Source of the DNA: Elephas maximus indicus
Lineage: Eukaryota > Chordata > Mammalia > Proboscidea > Elephantidae
Length of the DNA: 64,000 bases
Direction of reading: 5' to 3'
Assembly: GCF_024166365.1 (NCBI RefSeq)
Contig: NC_064820.1
Span: 58,629,501-58,693,500 of the forward strand
The translations under genes were made by a program, and so were the position numbers. Position 1 is the first letter of the stretch, and each line of letters begins with the position of its first letter. Of the stretch, positions 22,343 through 33,254 are shown in pieces. The notes beneath the pieces were generated by a model. That model was not told where the DNA came from. It did not search any database and saw only the letters and a list, made by a program, of their open reading frames with translations.

Positions 22343-22412
22343 ATGAGGAGCTCCTGCACATTTCTGGCATCCGTTCTTTCGATTGTCATTTTTCTCCTGC
22401 TAATTCCTGAAG
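22343..22412 (+). CDS. GZMA: GZMA copy 1 exon 1
   Basis: Encodes [20 protein letters not shown] then IPE plus one base; donor GTAAGA. Nucleotide-identical to copy 2 exon 1. Confidence 0.92.
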
Positions 22413-25400
22413 GTAAGACTGCTTTTTGTCATTTCCATTATAACCATTGAGCAAACTGGAGCACAGTGTCAAAGAATATTTGGCAATATTAAGTCTACTA
22501 AGAGAAGATTCTTTTTTCCCCCGAGCCTTAATACGTTTAGGATTCTTTCTTGGCTTCTAAACATGTATCTTTATTTTCGAAGGAAAAACATTCTCCTTTC
22601 TTCCTTACAATTTCTTCTTTACAATGTCTTTGCAGTGGACCATAGAACCACCTGTGTTTATTGCTACCAATTTGTAGCTTGAAAATTGACCAAAAAGATT
22701 GTGTAAAAACACAAGCAAAGAAATTTAAAAGGGTCCTTTTGTTGAGAAAACGAATGGTACATTTAGGAAAGGAATAGCAGTGCATGACTCGGTTAAGCCT
22801 TTTTTGCAGCAGAAAATGCAGACACATTTTAAAGACAAGACAGACACGACCTCCACACTAAAATGAACCAGGAATGACTCAAATTTTTATAATGATCTCT
22901 CTAAGCTACAGTCTCTATGGGAATACATTAGGGAAAGTTCCCATAACAACTCTTTGGGAGCTCTATAGTATTTCTTTTATTAAGTTACATCTTTGTATAC
23001 TAAATGGTTACTAACATTCCTGGTTTTATGTAAGCTCCGCATGCATTGATTTGAAATGCTGTAAAATTCATGGCATTATCACTGAAAGGGTAGTTCTATG
23101 TTTTCCTTGTTGAACCTCCTAAGAAATGAGGATCACTCTGGGACTAGGCTGAATTGGGTTGACAAGCAATGTGGAGCTAGCCATGGTTTTTCTCTGGGAT
23201 CTGTCAGCTTGTGGAAGTGGGAAGGGTGAGCAGAGATTGACACAACAACCTGTCTTGCCAGAAATTACTGAGGAAGTTCACTGGGTTATCTTGTACCTGA
23301 ATATGCGGGGAAAAAATCTAAAAATAGCCCTTTTGGCTCTCCAAGCAGCACCATGGCAGTCAGCAAGAATAAGTGCCTTACAAAAGGTGGTAAAAAAGGA
23401 GCCAAGAAAAAAGTGGTTGATTCATTTTCTCAGAAAGATTGATATGATGTGAAAGCACCAGCTATGTTCAATATAATATTGGGAGAACACTAGTCACAAG
23501 AACTCAGGGAACAAAAATTGCATCTGAGGGCCTCAAGGGTCATGTTTTCGAAGTGAGCCTTGCTGACCTGCAGAACAATGAAGTTCATTTAGAAAATTCA
23601 AGCTAATTACTGAAGCTGTTCAGGGCAAAAACTGCCTGACCAACTTCCATGGCATTGATCTTACCCATGACAAAATGTGCTCCATGGATGAAAAATGGCA
23701 GACCATGACTGAAGCTCATGTTGATGTCAGGACTACCGATGGTTATTTGCTTCATCTGCTCTGTGCTGGTTTTACTAAAAAATGCAACAATCAGATTCAG
23801 AAAACGTTTTATGCTCAGCATCGACAAGTCTGCCAAATCCAGAAGAAAATGATGGAAATCATGACCCGAGAGGTGCAGACAAATGACTTGAAAGAAGTGG
23901 TCAATAAATTGATTCAAGACAGCATTGGGAAAGACATAGAAAAGGCTTGCCAATCTATTTATCCTCTCCATGATGTGTTTGTTAGAAAAGTAAAAATGCT
24001 GAAGAAGCCCAAGTTTGAATTGGGAAAACTCATGGAGCTTCATAGTGAAGGTAGTAGTTCTGGAAAAGCTACTGGAGATGAGACAGGTGCTAAAGTTGAA
24101 CGAGCTGATGGCTATGAGCCGCCTATTCTAGAATCTGTTTAAAATCCAGATTTTTAATGGTGACAAATAAAAGATCTTATTTGTGAAAGAAAAAAAAAAC
24201 TAAAAATAACGAGATGGATATTTGGGCCAAAATCGTGGGCATCTTATAGGTGTGTCATAGTATGACCATGTTCAGGTGTGTTAAATTCTCCACAACAGTG
24301 ACAACGGGGCAGATAAAAATTCCAATCATATCTTTTCTTCAAAGGGAACAAAAGTAACTTGCTCTGCTCCACTGTGCTTCCTATGGTCAAAGAGAGCACT
24401 GTGGGCCCATAAAGGAAACAGACACACAAATGCAAAGGCTGATACTCTGGCCCAGTGGTCTCAACCCTGCCACACATTAGAATAATCTGGAGAGTTTTAA
24501 GAGATGGTGACATCCCAGCCCCAGCCCTAGAGGGATTCTGATAGGCACTGGGAATTGTTAGTTTTTTAAAGGCTTCCCACATGCTCTAAACCCTGCCCCA
24601 GACCCTTCTAGGAGTGGTTGGTTACAGGAAAGATGGGCTTATTTCTGAAGCTGGTATATGTGCTCACCAAAGATAGGACTCTGCAAAAGAGAATATTCTA
24701 TTGAAAACTGAGTTTATTGAGTTTATGGTTTCTGCAGAGAAGGTCCAAATATGCACCTTTGGGGTTATCTGTCTACACGTGATTCACCCAAGGAAAAATT
24801 GAGATTTGGGTGAAGTTCTCTTAGTTTCCTTGCCCCTTTTATTTCTAGAGCCTAGAATTTCGCCTTCCCAACTCCCTTCTGGAAATGAGATCCCATGTAG
24901 TCACTCTCTTCCCCCTTACCTCACCCTCATCAACCTCATGAAAGGTTTCTATATCTATATTGTTTACCTTTCCGAGAATTTGGTAGTGAGTTAGCTTTCA
25001 TTATGGGATAGCAAGCACTGTGACTTATTCAAGGAACTATGAGCCTTGGCCTACAGTTAGATCTTTTAGGAGAACGCAGGACATTTGGTCTAGGAAGGAG
25101 AAGAGCTGAGATCATATCACAGTGGAACAAGGTTCTCTCAGCTGGCATGTATATCCTTTGCCTTGTGTTTGGGTCTTATTATTCTTTAATGATGGGCCTA
25201 TACTCTTAGTGTATCATCAAGGAAATTTTTACTGAGGCAGAATTCTCTATAGCATCTTCCCCCTCCCCTACCTCATTGCAAAAGACCTTAGATTAAACCA
25301 TGAGGTTCACTCTGGAGATTCAAAGGTAGCCTCAGGAGCAACAGATGTTATTCTCTCAATTTATGAATGAGGACAGTGTGAAGTTCAATAACCAGAAGTC

Positions 25401-28400
25401 TCATAATGACCAAAGAACTCATGGCTTGGGTCACAGCTAAAAGGTGCTATTATCAGCTCATAAGGTGTTTTTTGCAAGAACTTTGGTTGAAAAGGGAAGT
25501 TCTCAGGCTTCTTAAAGCACTCTCCTCCCCAGATTAATACTATGACACAAGACAGTGGTTGGGGTGCTCACGGTTTCCATCACCACCAGCATCTCCTGTA
25601 ACAACCGTTACCGGTGTAGACCAAGGCACAGCTCTCTGTCCTTTGCCAGGCTTGAGGCCTGAAGATGGTGATTTGGGATAGATTTCCAGCCTAATAATCC
25701 TTGGGATGGCCATTGACACAGCTTCTGTAGGTTAAAGTGCAGGACTGTCTCAGAAAGTCCAACAGGAGTGGGATTTTCATTCAGGTGTCTAAGGTCTACA
25801 TGAAGTAAAAACAGGAAAAAACGCTTTCACCCATGCTTCCTCTCCACCTGGGAGAATTGTGGCTGGCCTTGGAAACACAACTTTATGTAGAGCTCTTTGG
25901 GTGAGTACTGACCTGAATTGCTTTTTTCTATTTAACAGATTTCTGTGCTAAAATCATTGGAGGAAATGAAGTGCATCCTCATTCAAGACCCTACATGGTC
26001 TTCCTTAAAGGAAAAAAAATCTGTGGTGGGGCTTTGATTGCAAAAGACTGGGTGTTGACTGCAGCTCACTGTCCCTGGTAAGAGCTTTGGTTTTAAAAAA
26101 TATTTGTGTATATATTCTAATTTTTGGTGATATTAATAAAAAGAGATAGGAATCAACTCGATGGCACTGGGTTTATTTATCCCACTAAAACCACAGGAGG
26201 CTCATGTGTGTTTTCACATCCCTTAAATCTCTGGGACTTTGCCCTACTCCCAAAGTGAACCAAAAACCCATTGCCACCGTGTTGATTCCAAATCATGGTG
26301 ATCCCAAGTGTTAAGAGTAGAACTGTTCCATAGGTTTTCTTGGTTATAATCTTTACAGAAGTAGATTGACAAGACTTTCTTCCTTGGTGCCACTGAGTTG
26401 GTTTGAACTCCCAACCTTTAGGTTAGCAGTTGAGCACAAACCTTTTGCCTTAACTCAGCAGGGAGTTAAGCTCAGACTCTGTCCCAAAGAGGCCAGTGAG
26501 GAAGCAGCATCTACAACTCTTTCTGTTTGTCTCCGCGAGAGCCTCTGTATAGGTGCTGTGAGGTTTTACTTCTGGTCATGACTGCGTGACCCATAGAATT
26601 CACCACATCATGGTAGGCAAAGACTTTCAGTGCCCCCTCAGAGGCCTGGGCACAACTGTCAAGTTGCTTGTTTGGAATGCCTTCCTATCCCCTTAGGAAG
26701 TATCTCTTACTCCTTCAGCTATTTGTTAAGCCCTGTCAACCATTCCCATCGGCTCTCTTCCAGGCCTGGTCTTTTCTCCACCCACATTGGATGGCCCAGG
26801 ATTAGAATCAAACCTCTAATCCTAGGCCATCCAATATCGTAGCCAACAGCCACATGTGACTGTATAAATGTACATGAATTTAAAGTTAAATAAAACTACA
26901 AATTTAGTTCCTCAGTCATCCTAATGCCATTTCAAGCACTCAGTAGCCATGTGTGGCAAGTGGCTGCCATGGTGGACAGTGCAGATTTATAGAATATTTC
27001 ATCACCAAAGTATGCCCTACTGGAAAGCACAGTTCTAAAGTCTTAAGTGAGACTGAACTCAGCTGATGCTCTGGAAAAACAGAGCGTGAATAGCTGGTTG
27101 ATGCATTTCATACTAGGATGTGAATCATGACAGCTTTAATTCTTCCCTGGTTTCCAAGAAACCCTGGTGGTGCAGTGGTTAAGTGCTACGGCTGCTAACC
27201 AAGGGATCAGCAGTTTGAATCTGCCAGGCACTCCTTGGAAACTCTATCGGGCAGTTTTACTCTGTCCTGTAGGGTTGCTATGAGTTGGAAACGACTCAAC
27301 AGCAGTGGGTTTGGTTTAGTTTGGGTTTTTAATTTTCCCAGAGAGTATTTTGATTTTGTCTACCAAAATGAACCATTAGCATGGAATAAGATAAGGGGAA
27401 ACTCCTGGGTCCCTACTTCAGGCCACCATCCCCCCAACATACACGACCTCAAGGCCATGCAACTAGAGTCTTTACTGGGCAGTCTCCTTCTGAAAGTTTT
27501 CCCTTTTAAGGTTAAGTTTGTTGCTCTCTTCCAACAATCCCTTTGGTCCATTACTCTACAAATATCATGCTTTCCCAGGTGTCTTTTTCTTCTGTCTCCA
27601 GACCACTGAGACCTTTGTTTTCCAGTAATCTGCAGCATAATTCTCTATCACAGCTAAAGGGGGACAGCCCTAAAACCCCAACAGAGACTCGCAACACTTG
27701 GCTTAGCTGCAATGGAGTTCAATTGTTTTTCAATGAACTTAGCTTGGTTTATTGTAAACAAACTGGTAATAATGATAAAATTTGTAAACATCTTACTCTC
27801 TTATTCTTTAAAGCACGTAGTTTTTGTTTTTTCTGAGCTACAAACAATTAACTTCACAACAATCGATCAGCACATAATATGTTCATCCCCCGGTTAAAAC
27901 AGTAAGCTCAGTTAAGTGGTGCTGTATCTGTTTCAGTCCTTCTCAAGTCATTCTTGGAGCTCACACAATAAGCAAGAATGAGCCAGAAAAACAAATAATG
28001 TCCTGTAAGAGAGAGGTTCTCTATCCCTGCTATGACCCAGAAACACGTGAGGGTGATCTTAAACTTCTACAGGTATGTACCTTTTGATTGTCTTCTTAAA
28101 AACCAAGGATCTCCTACAATCTCACCACCTAAATGGAAATTTTCCTTGGTGCCCCTATTAGCTACAGACTCAAATAATGGGATCCCTGAGGGTGGGGCTA
28201 GAATGTAAGTAGAAATGTGGATATTTTATTTATTTCATTCTCTTTATTCTTGTCTCCCAACAGCTGAACAAAAAAGCAACACTTAATAAAAACGTGGCAA
28301 TCCTTCACCTACCTAAAAATGGGGAGGATGTGAAGCCAGGAACAGTGTGTCGAGTTGCAGGGTGGGGGAGGACTCAGAATAATTCTCCTCAGTCTTCAGA

Positions 28401-31209
28401 TACCCTAAGAGAAGTCAATATCACTGTCATAGACAGAAAAATCTGCAATGATGAAAAGCATTATAAATATAATCCCATGATTGGACTGAATATGATTTGT
28501 GCCGGAAACGCCCGAGGTGGAAAAGACACATGTAATGTAAGTAAAAGAAGATCTGATATTTTAGCTGCTGTGGGACTGAGTCATGCAGACACAGAAAACA
28601 TAATGTAATGCTTTGTCTTTTTTTTTTTTTTGTCTTATCGTGGTGTTGGCTTATACAGGGTCCTAGTGCTTTTTGAAAGAGTTATTGATAAAACCCCAGT
28701 CAAATAACTTAATGTCCTCTGCTCAAGTGAATTGTTCATCAAAAATAAAAAGTTCACTGCTAATGTGTGGGTTGACCCACTACATCTTCTAGATTTTATA
28801 CTAGAAACCACTGTTTTAGTTATCTAGTGCTGCTATAACAGAAATATAAGTGGATGGCTTCAACAAACAGAAGTTGATTCTCTCATAGTCTAGGAAGCTA
28901 GAAGTCTGAATGCAGGGTGCCAGCTCCAGGTGAAAGCTTTCTCTCTTTGTTGGCTCTGGGTGAAGGTTCTTGTCATCAATCTTCCAAGGAGCTTCTCAGT
29001 GCAGGGACCCTGGGTCCAAAGGACCCACTATTCTCCCGGCTCATGTTTCTTGGTGGTATGAGATCCCCATGTCTATCTCCTCACTTCTCTCTTTTATATC
29101 TCAAAAGAGGTTGGTTTAAGACACAACCTAATCTTGTAGATTGAATCCTGTCTCATTAACATAGCTGCCTCTAATCTTGCCTTATTAACATGGAAGGTAG
29201 GATTTACAACATATAGGATAATCACATCAGATGACAAAATGGTGGACAATCACACAATACTGGGAATCATGGCCTAGCCAAGTTGACACATATTTTGGGG
29301 GGACACAATTCAATCCATGACACCACTGAGAAGCAGTGTTTCTCTTTTTTTCTCATTTTTCTTATTAACATGCATAGATCTACACATGAAGATATGTAAG
29401 ACTCAGGAGAACTAAAGTCAGGGCTCCTATAAGGCCTTCAGTGCCCTTTTTTCTATTCAAATCCCCACCCCCTATCAAATTTCTCCCCCGCTTAACTAGG
29501 GCAAGTCTGAAATGCTTGTCATCCCAAGCCTGGCTGAGAATCTGGAGCTGGATCCCATAGGTTTCCAGAGTCAAGCTTAACCCCCAAAAAACAACTTTCA
29601 GGGGTGGCCCACTCCATAGAATGTGCAAGCCTCCATATGAGTCCCCTGAAGAGGAGTGGGTAGGGACCTGCTTAAAGGCAGGAGTAGAAAAAATACTTTA
29701 CACTGTTTTAAGCTATGAGTACTGGCATCTGATTTTTCACCCCTCTGGAGGACGATTTACAGCCTCACCTGAAGAGAAGGGATATGCAATGTGCATGGCT
29801 AGGAAGTTATCAGAGATTGAGGTCCTTCAGGATCAAGTCTTAGCAAATCCCAAGTAAAGAGGGAATCTGACTTCAGCACTCTCCCACTTTCTCTTCTTTG
29901 CCATCCCTTCTACTCCTCCACCACTCTGGGCAGCTAGGAATGCAGAAGCTTCATGTTCTTGGAACCACATGCAACATCTTAAGGCCACAGCAGCATCCCA
30001 CAATGCTGGTCCCTCTCCTGCCAGCCACCTCTCTACCATCAAAGCTTAGCAATCCTTTTCCCTTTCTCTCAATGCCCAAGACTCCTTGGAATTGGCTGTT
30101 GATGAATTAAACCTAAAGGACTAATTCTGAAAATCCTGGGCACTCTAACAGGCAAGGGAAATACGCTTGTCCAGGGAGGACCCAGATTCTCACATGGTCC
30201 CTTACTTCATGCACTCATAAGGCCAACTTTTGTGTGAAACAGAAGGATCATTGGTGCCTTCCCACTGGTAAGGTGGAATTGGGTCCCTCAGAGTCTTGCA
30301 TTTGAAGAGTTCTACATACATGCCTCTCCAGGGGCCTTCTAATATTGATAGTCTTCCCTGAAGCCATACAGAAGACTCTAGACTTCAAACTCATTTAAAT
30401 ATGCTGATTCTAGAGTTCCAGGAGGGAATACAAGGTCACACACTGGATGACCCAGTCAGCAACTTACCCCTAGCCAACACCTCAGTCCTATGAACTCAGT
30501 GAGAGCCTAAGTGTAACCCCTGGTTTCCTGGAGCTTCCATCTAACACCAGAGGCTCAGAGGCGATCTGGGGGAGCAATTTCTATCTACTTGAGATAGGTG
30601 AAGGGGAGGGAAAGGTTGCTTTGGTTTTGTTTCTTTGGGAGAAGGGAAGACAATTATCTGCTGGAGGAGCCAGAAAACAGTTTCATGGTTTTCGCCCTTT
30701 GCCTCAACATCCCATCTGCATTTGACTATTTTATCCTTTGAGTTATTAAGCATTTAACAGGAGTGTTTTCCTTCTGAAAGCAGAGGATCAGATAATCAGT
30801 CTCCAAATTAACTGACACCATAAGCTAGAGTAGAAGTCTCATTTCGATTTTCACTGGTTCATAAATCAACTGAGTGAGCCAATTAAAAATAATAAAATCT
30901 TTCCAAACATTTTGGTTTTTTTAAGCACTCATTTTCACTTCACTCAAGATTGGTCTTAACTCCATATTGAATGACATAGAATTTCTTTCATTTCATGAAT
31001 GGTCATGTTCCACACTGATCCCTACCACCCTTCTTGTTTTCCCATAGGGAGATTCTGGAAGCCCTTTGATATGTGAAGGTATTTTCAGAGGCATCACTTC
31101 CTTTGGCCTTTCAAAGAAATGCGGAGACCCTCGAGGACCTGGCGTCTATACACTTCTCTCAAAGAAATACCTCACATGGATAACTAAGACAATCAAGGGG
31201 ACAGCTTAG
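22343..31209 (+). CDS. GZMA: Granzyme A, copy 1 (ancestral-like, catalytically competent; 5 exons)
   Basis: Exons 22343-22412, 25939-26077, 27937-28072, 28264-28536 and 31048-31209 give 780 nt, 259 aa. Granzyme A is the trypsin-like granule protease of T and NK cells, delivered with perforin. Seen: signal peptide, activation dipeptide AK before IIGGNE, catalytic His57 (TAAHC), Asp102 (EGDLKLLQ) and Ser195 (GDSGSP), S1 Asp189, interchain Cys93 (YPCYD). The 99-loop reads DPETREGD, close to the human DPATREGD I recall, including Arg99. Two features differ from human: the segment after Cys58 is two residues shorter and reads CPCPSQ, and MSCKRE adds another Cys, so two extra cysteines appear together. 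Sequons NNS and NIT are present. It lies in tandem between the pseudoprotease gene and GZMA copy 2; expression in cytotoxic lymphocytes is expected from the family. Confidence 0.95.
22413..23317. other. GZMA copy 1 intron 1, left part
   Basis: No exon or RNA gene recognised. The - strand open stretch at 22537-22827 has no known domain. Confidence 0.4.
23327..24199 (-). other. Shadow strand of the RPS3A pseudogene
   Basis: The - strand reading frames here are antisense to a + strand ribosomal protein pseudogene and are not genes. Confidence 0.5.
23327..24199 (+). pseudogene. RPS3A: RPS3A processed pseudogene in GZMA copy 1 intron 1
   Basis: An intronless copy of ribosomal protein S3a: 5' UTR CCTTTTGGCTCTCCAAGCAG, ATG at 23353 ([20 protein letters not shown]), long matches such as [20 protein letters not shown] and [20 protein letters not shown], and a near-normal C terminus ending PPILESV at 24142. 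A TGA replaces the Trp codon after about 30 residues and frameshifts follow, so only the last 155 codons (from 23675) are open. AATAAA and an A tail end it. The duplication CTAAAAATA at 23318-23326 and 24200-24208 marks LINE-mediated insertion. Both units carry it, so it predates the duplication. Confidence 0.93.
24448..24600. mobile_element. MER5-type hAT-Charlie remnant
   Basis: CCAGTGGTCTCAACCCTGCC, ATTAGAATAATCTGGAGAG and CCCTAGAGGGATTCTGAT match the MER5A pattern. Its copy is at 43262-43420. Confidence 0.7.
24600..25938. other. GZMA copy 1 intron 1, right part
   Basis: Apparently unique intron sequence; nothing coding or repetitive recognised. Confidence 0.4.
25939..26077 (+). CDS. GZMA: GZMA copy 1 exon 2 (activation site, 37-loop, His57)
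   Basis: Acceptor TTTAACAG, donor GTAAGA. Encodes [18 protein letters not shown], a short 37-loop LKGKKICGG, and TAAHCP. The loop is two residues shorter than in human GZMA. Confidence 0.95.
26262..26450 (-). repeat. AfroSINE, diverged
   Basis: TTGCCACCGTGTTGATTCCA ... GAACTCCCAACCTTTAGGTT. A short AfroSINE tail (26150-26175) lies just upstream. Copied in unit 2 at 45074-45262. Confidence 0.75.
26786..26835. repeat. Near-perfect 21-bp inverted repeat (hairpin) in intron 2
   Basis: Arms 26786-26806 and 26815-26835 pair with a single mismatch around an 8-nt spacer (ATCAAACC). Copied in unit 2 at 45597-45650, where flanking bases extend the arms to 23 nt. A MER-like element starts right beside it. 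Confidence 0.8.
26845..27030. mobile_element. Probable MER-type DNA transposon remnant
   Basis: GCCACATGTGACTGTATAAA, AGTTAAATAAAACTACAAAT, TTCAAGCACTCAGTAGCCAT and GTGGACAGTGCAGATTTATA have the pattern of a short non-autonomous mammalian element; the exact family is not resolved. Confidence 0.45.
27157..27330 (+). repeat. AfroSINE
   Basis: AAGAAACCCTGGTGGTGCAG head, GGAAACGACTCAACAGCAGT tail. Copied at 45969-46142. Confidence 0.9.
27937..28072 (+). CDS. GZMA: GZMA copy 1 exon 3 (99-loop, Asp102)
   Basis: Acceptor GTTTCAG, donor GTATGT. Encodes [31 protein letters not shown]. This exon diverges most from copy 2 (12 of 136 nt). Confidence 0.95.
28264..28536 (+). CDS. GZMA: GZMA copy 1 exon 4
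   Basis: Acceptor CCCAACAG, donor GTAAGT. Encodes [44 protein letters not shown] and [13 protein letters not shown] with Asp189. The frame stays open for 24 codons past the donor (to 28608), which would end the protein before Ser195 if the intron were retained. Confidence 0.95.
28812..29322 (+). mobile_element. MaLR-type solo LTR in GZMA copy 1 intron 4
   Basis: TG...CA bounded, about 510 bp, related to 3708-4220 (TTAGTTATCTAGTGCTGCTA, GGGGGGACACAATTCAATCC). A 4-5 bp duplication (ACCAC) flanks it at 28807-28811 and 29322-29326. No internal retroviral part remains. Present in both units, so older than the duplication. Confidence 0.7.
29330..31047. other. GZMA copy 1 intron 4, right part
   Basis: Open stretches on both strands (29621-29857, 29833-30042, 30541-30753) persist in both units only because the units are nearly identical. 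No domain recognised. Confidence 0.4.
31048..31209 (+). CDS. GZMA: GZMA copy 1 exon 5 (Ser195)
   Basis: Acceptor TTTCCCATAG. Encodes [36 protein letters not shown] and a C-terminal helix ending TKTIKGTA before TAG at 31207-31209. Confidence 0.95.
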   Translation, partial: GDSGSPLICEGIFRGITSFGLSKKCGDPRGPGVYTLLSKKYLTWITKTIKGTA

Positions 31210-31251
31210 ATAACTGTATCTCATTTGCTGTCATTTCTTTACTTTACTATA

Positions 31252-31261
31252 AATAAATAAA
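31252..31261 (+). promoter_or_regulatory. GZMA: GZMA copy 1 polyadenylation signals
   Basis: Overlapping AATAAA hexamers 43-52 nt after the stop; the same layout sits after copy 2 (~50048-50057). Confidence 0.75.
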
Positions 31262-32305
31262 ATCAATTTGTTTGGCTATATCCACTTCTCTCCTGTAACT
31301 TTAGTAAGCAAATCTCCACTTGCAAAGTGAAGCAGAATAATACAGCAAGCTCATGAATAATGCCAAGAAGAGATTAGGGGACCAATGTCACCAGTGTCAT
31401 CCATGTGTCATCTAACATGGGAATTTTGCCCAAATTATTCATTTTACTTTCTCAGTGGGAGTCAGCAGATGTGACATTAAAATCAGGCCTGTCCAGCAAC
31501 ATGTACAGTGAAGGGCTCTGCAATTCTACAGGAAACAGAAACAACCCATCTGGAGTATTTGGGTTGAAAGAAAATAAGTCTGCCCTTCAAAGCCCATTGT
31601 TCTGTGTCAACACCTGCTGCTCATATTTATATCCAAGAACATGAGTTAATGGGAGAAATAGAAATGCTTTACAGTATTTCCCAAAGACAGGTGAGGAATA
31701 GAAATCAAAATTCTGAAAAATACAAATAAAACAGTTGGCCAGCCAAGAAAATCATACACCAAAAAGTCAGCCTCCTATATCAGTAGCTTGTACATAAGCC
31801 TTGGATTATCCAGGTGATTTCTTGGTTCTCCATGTCCCTGAGCCTGGATAGGTTCGATCAACACGTGGTTACAGTGGCTGCCATCCCACAGTAAGGAGTC
31901 TAAGTGCTGAATTGTGACCAGAAAGGTTTCTTTGGAAAAATCCCTACAGAGCTTATTCAGCATTTTGAACTTAGTGGATAATCATCAATGCAGCAGCCAC
32001 TTCAAGGTGTCACTGTGTGAACTGATTCCTTCAATTTCCATCAGCTCTTTTAGAACACAAATGTATATATTGTCCCAAATGAAGAGCATACAGCAATGCT
32101 GTGAGAAAAAGACATTTTCTTTAAACAAAGAAAGAAGCATGGCTTAAAGACTGATCAAAATACCAGCATACTGGTTTTCAACTATGCCCGTCCATTAGAC
32201 TTACCAGGCTCTTTAAAATTACCAAGACTAGGCCCCACCTCTAGAGATTCTTTTTAATTGGTGTTCGGTACAACCAGGCAGCAGTATTCTTTAATAAGCT
32301 TCCTA
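31262..32305. other. 3' flank of GZMA copy 1
   Basis: No gene or clear repeat seen. Open stretches at 31405-31644 and 31914-32147 have no recognisable domain. Confidence 0.4.
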
Positions 32306-32307
32306 AT

Positions 32308-33250
32308 AACGCTAACCAAAAGGTTGGCAGTTGGAATCCACCAGCTACTCCTTGGAAGCCCTATGGGGCAGTTCTGCTCTGTCCTGTAGCGTCGCTGTGA
32401 GTCAGAGTCGACTTGATGGCAAACAGGTTTGGTTTGGGTGATGATTCTACTGTGATTCCCTGCATTAGAAAATAAGGTCTGGCGCTCATATTTAAAAGAG
32501 AGGCTAAGAAGAGCGTGACTGGGATGATTTCTGGTTTTTCTTTTTTTCTTTTTCTATAACCCCTAATTCCAAGTTAGGATTTTAACTTGAATAGAAGGAT
32601 GGCATATTCCCTGTTGGCAATGCTTATTACAGATTTTGAACTCCACTTAAAAATCAGTGGTATGCGTTCCTCATACATTGCTGATAGGAGTGTAAATTGG
32701 AACAACCTCTTTTGAAAGCTGGCAGTATATACACACATCCCATGGTCTGGGAGTTACACTCTTGGCTATATACCAAACAAAAATGGTTGTTTTTGTCCAC
32801 CAAATACACGTTCAAGAATGTGCATAGCAGCTTTATTCCTAAAAGTCAAAATTGGAAATAGCTCAAATATCCATCCACAATAAAATGGGTAAGGAATTGT
32901 TGTACATTCATACAATGGAATACTACAGAGCAATGAAAAAGAACAACATGAATTAATCTTTCAAACTTAATGTTGAATGAAGGAAGCCAGGAACAAAAGA
33001 ATATATATACTGTATGATTTCATTTATATGAAGGTCAGCATTAGACAAAATTAATCCATGGAGACAGAGGTCAGAAAGTGGAAGGATGTTGACTGGGAGG
33101 GGGCACAAGGGAGCCTTTTAGGTACCAGAAATTGTTTATATCAGAATGTGGATGCTGGTGACAGTTATCCATTCATAAATAAAAATTCATCAAACTATAC
33201 ATGTAAGACTCATGTGCTTTATTACATGTGAATTATTACATAACAAAAAA
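32308..33250 (+). repeat. AfroSINE fragment and L1 3' end
   Basis: 32308-32440 is an AfroSINE missing its first ~40 bases (GCTAACCAAAAGGTTGGCAG ... GAGTCAGAGTCGACTTGATG). 32655-33250 is L1 3' sequence (CATACATTGCTGATAGGAGT, GGAATACTACAGAGCAATGA) ending in an A-rich tail. Both recur at 51098-52040. Confidence 0.75.
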
Positions 33251-33254
33251 AAAT

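Noticed and set aside
23675-24142. 155-codon RPS3A-like frame as a functional gene
   Set aside because: Intronless, with an early stop and frameshifts before it, A tail and target duplication: a processed pseudogene.
28294-28608. 104-codon frame as a stand-alone gene (also 47092-47406)
   Set aside because: It is GZMA exon 4 read on into intron 4 with an internal Met; the extension beyond the GTAAGT donor has no protein-like conservation.
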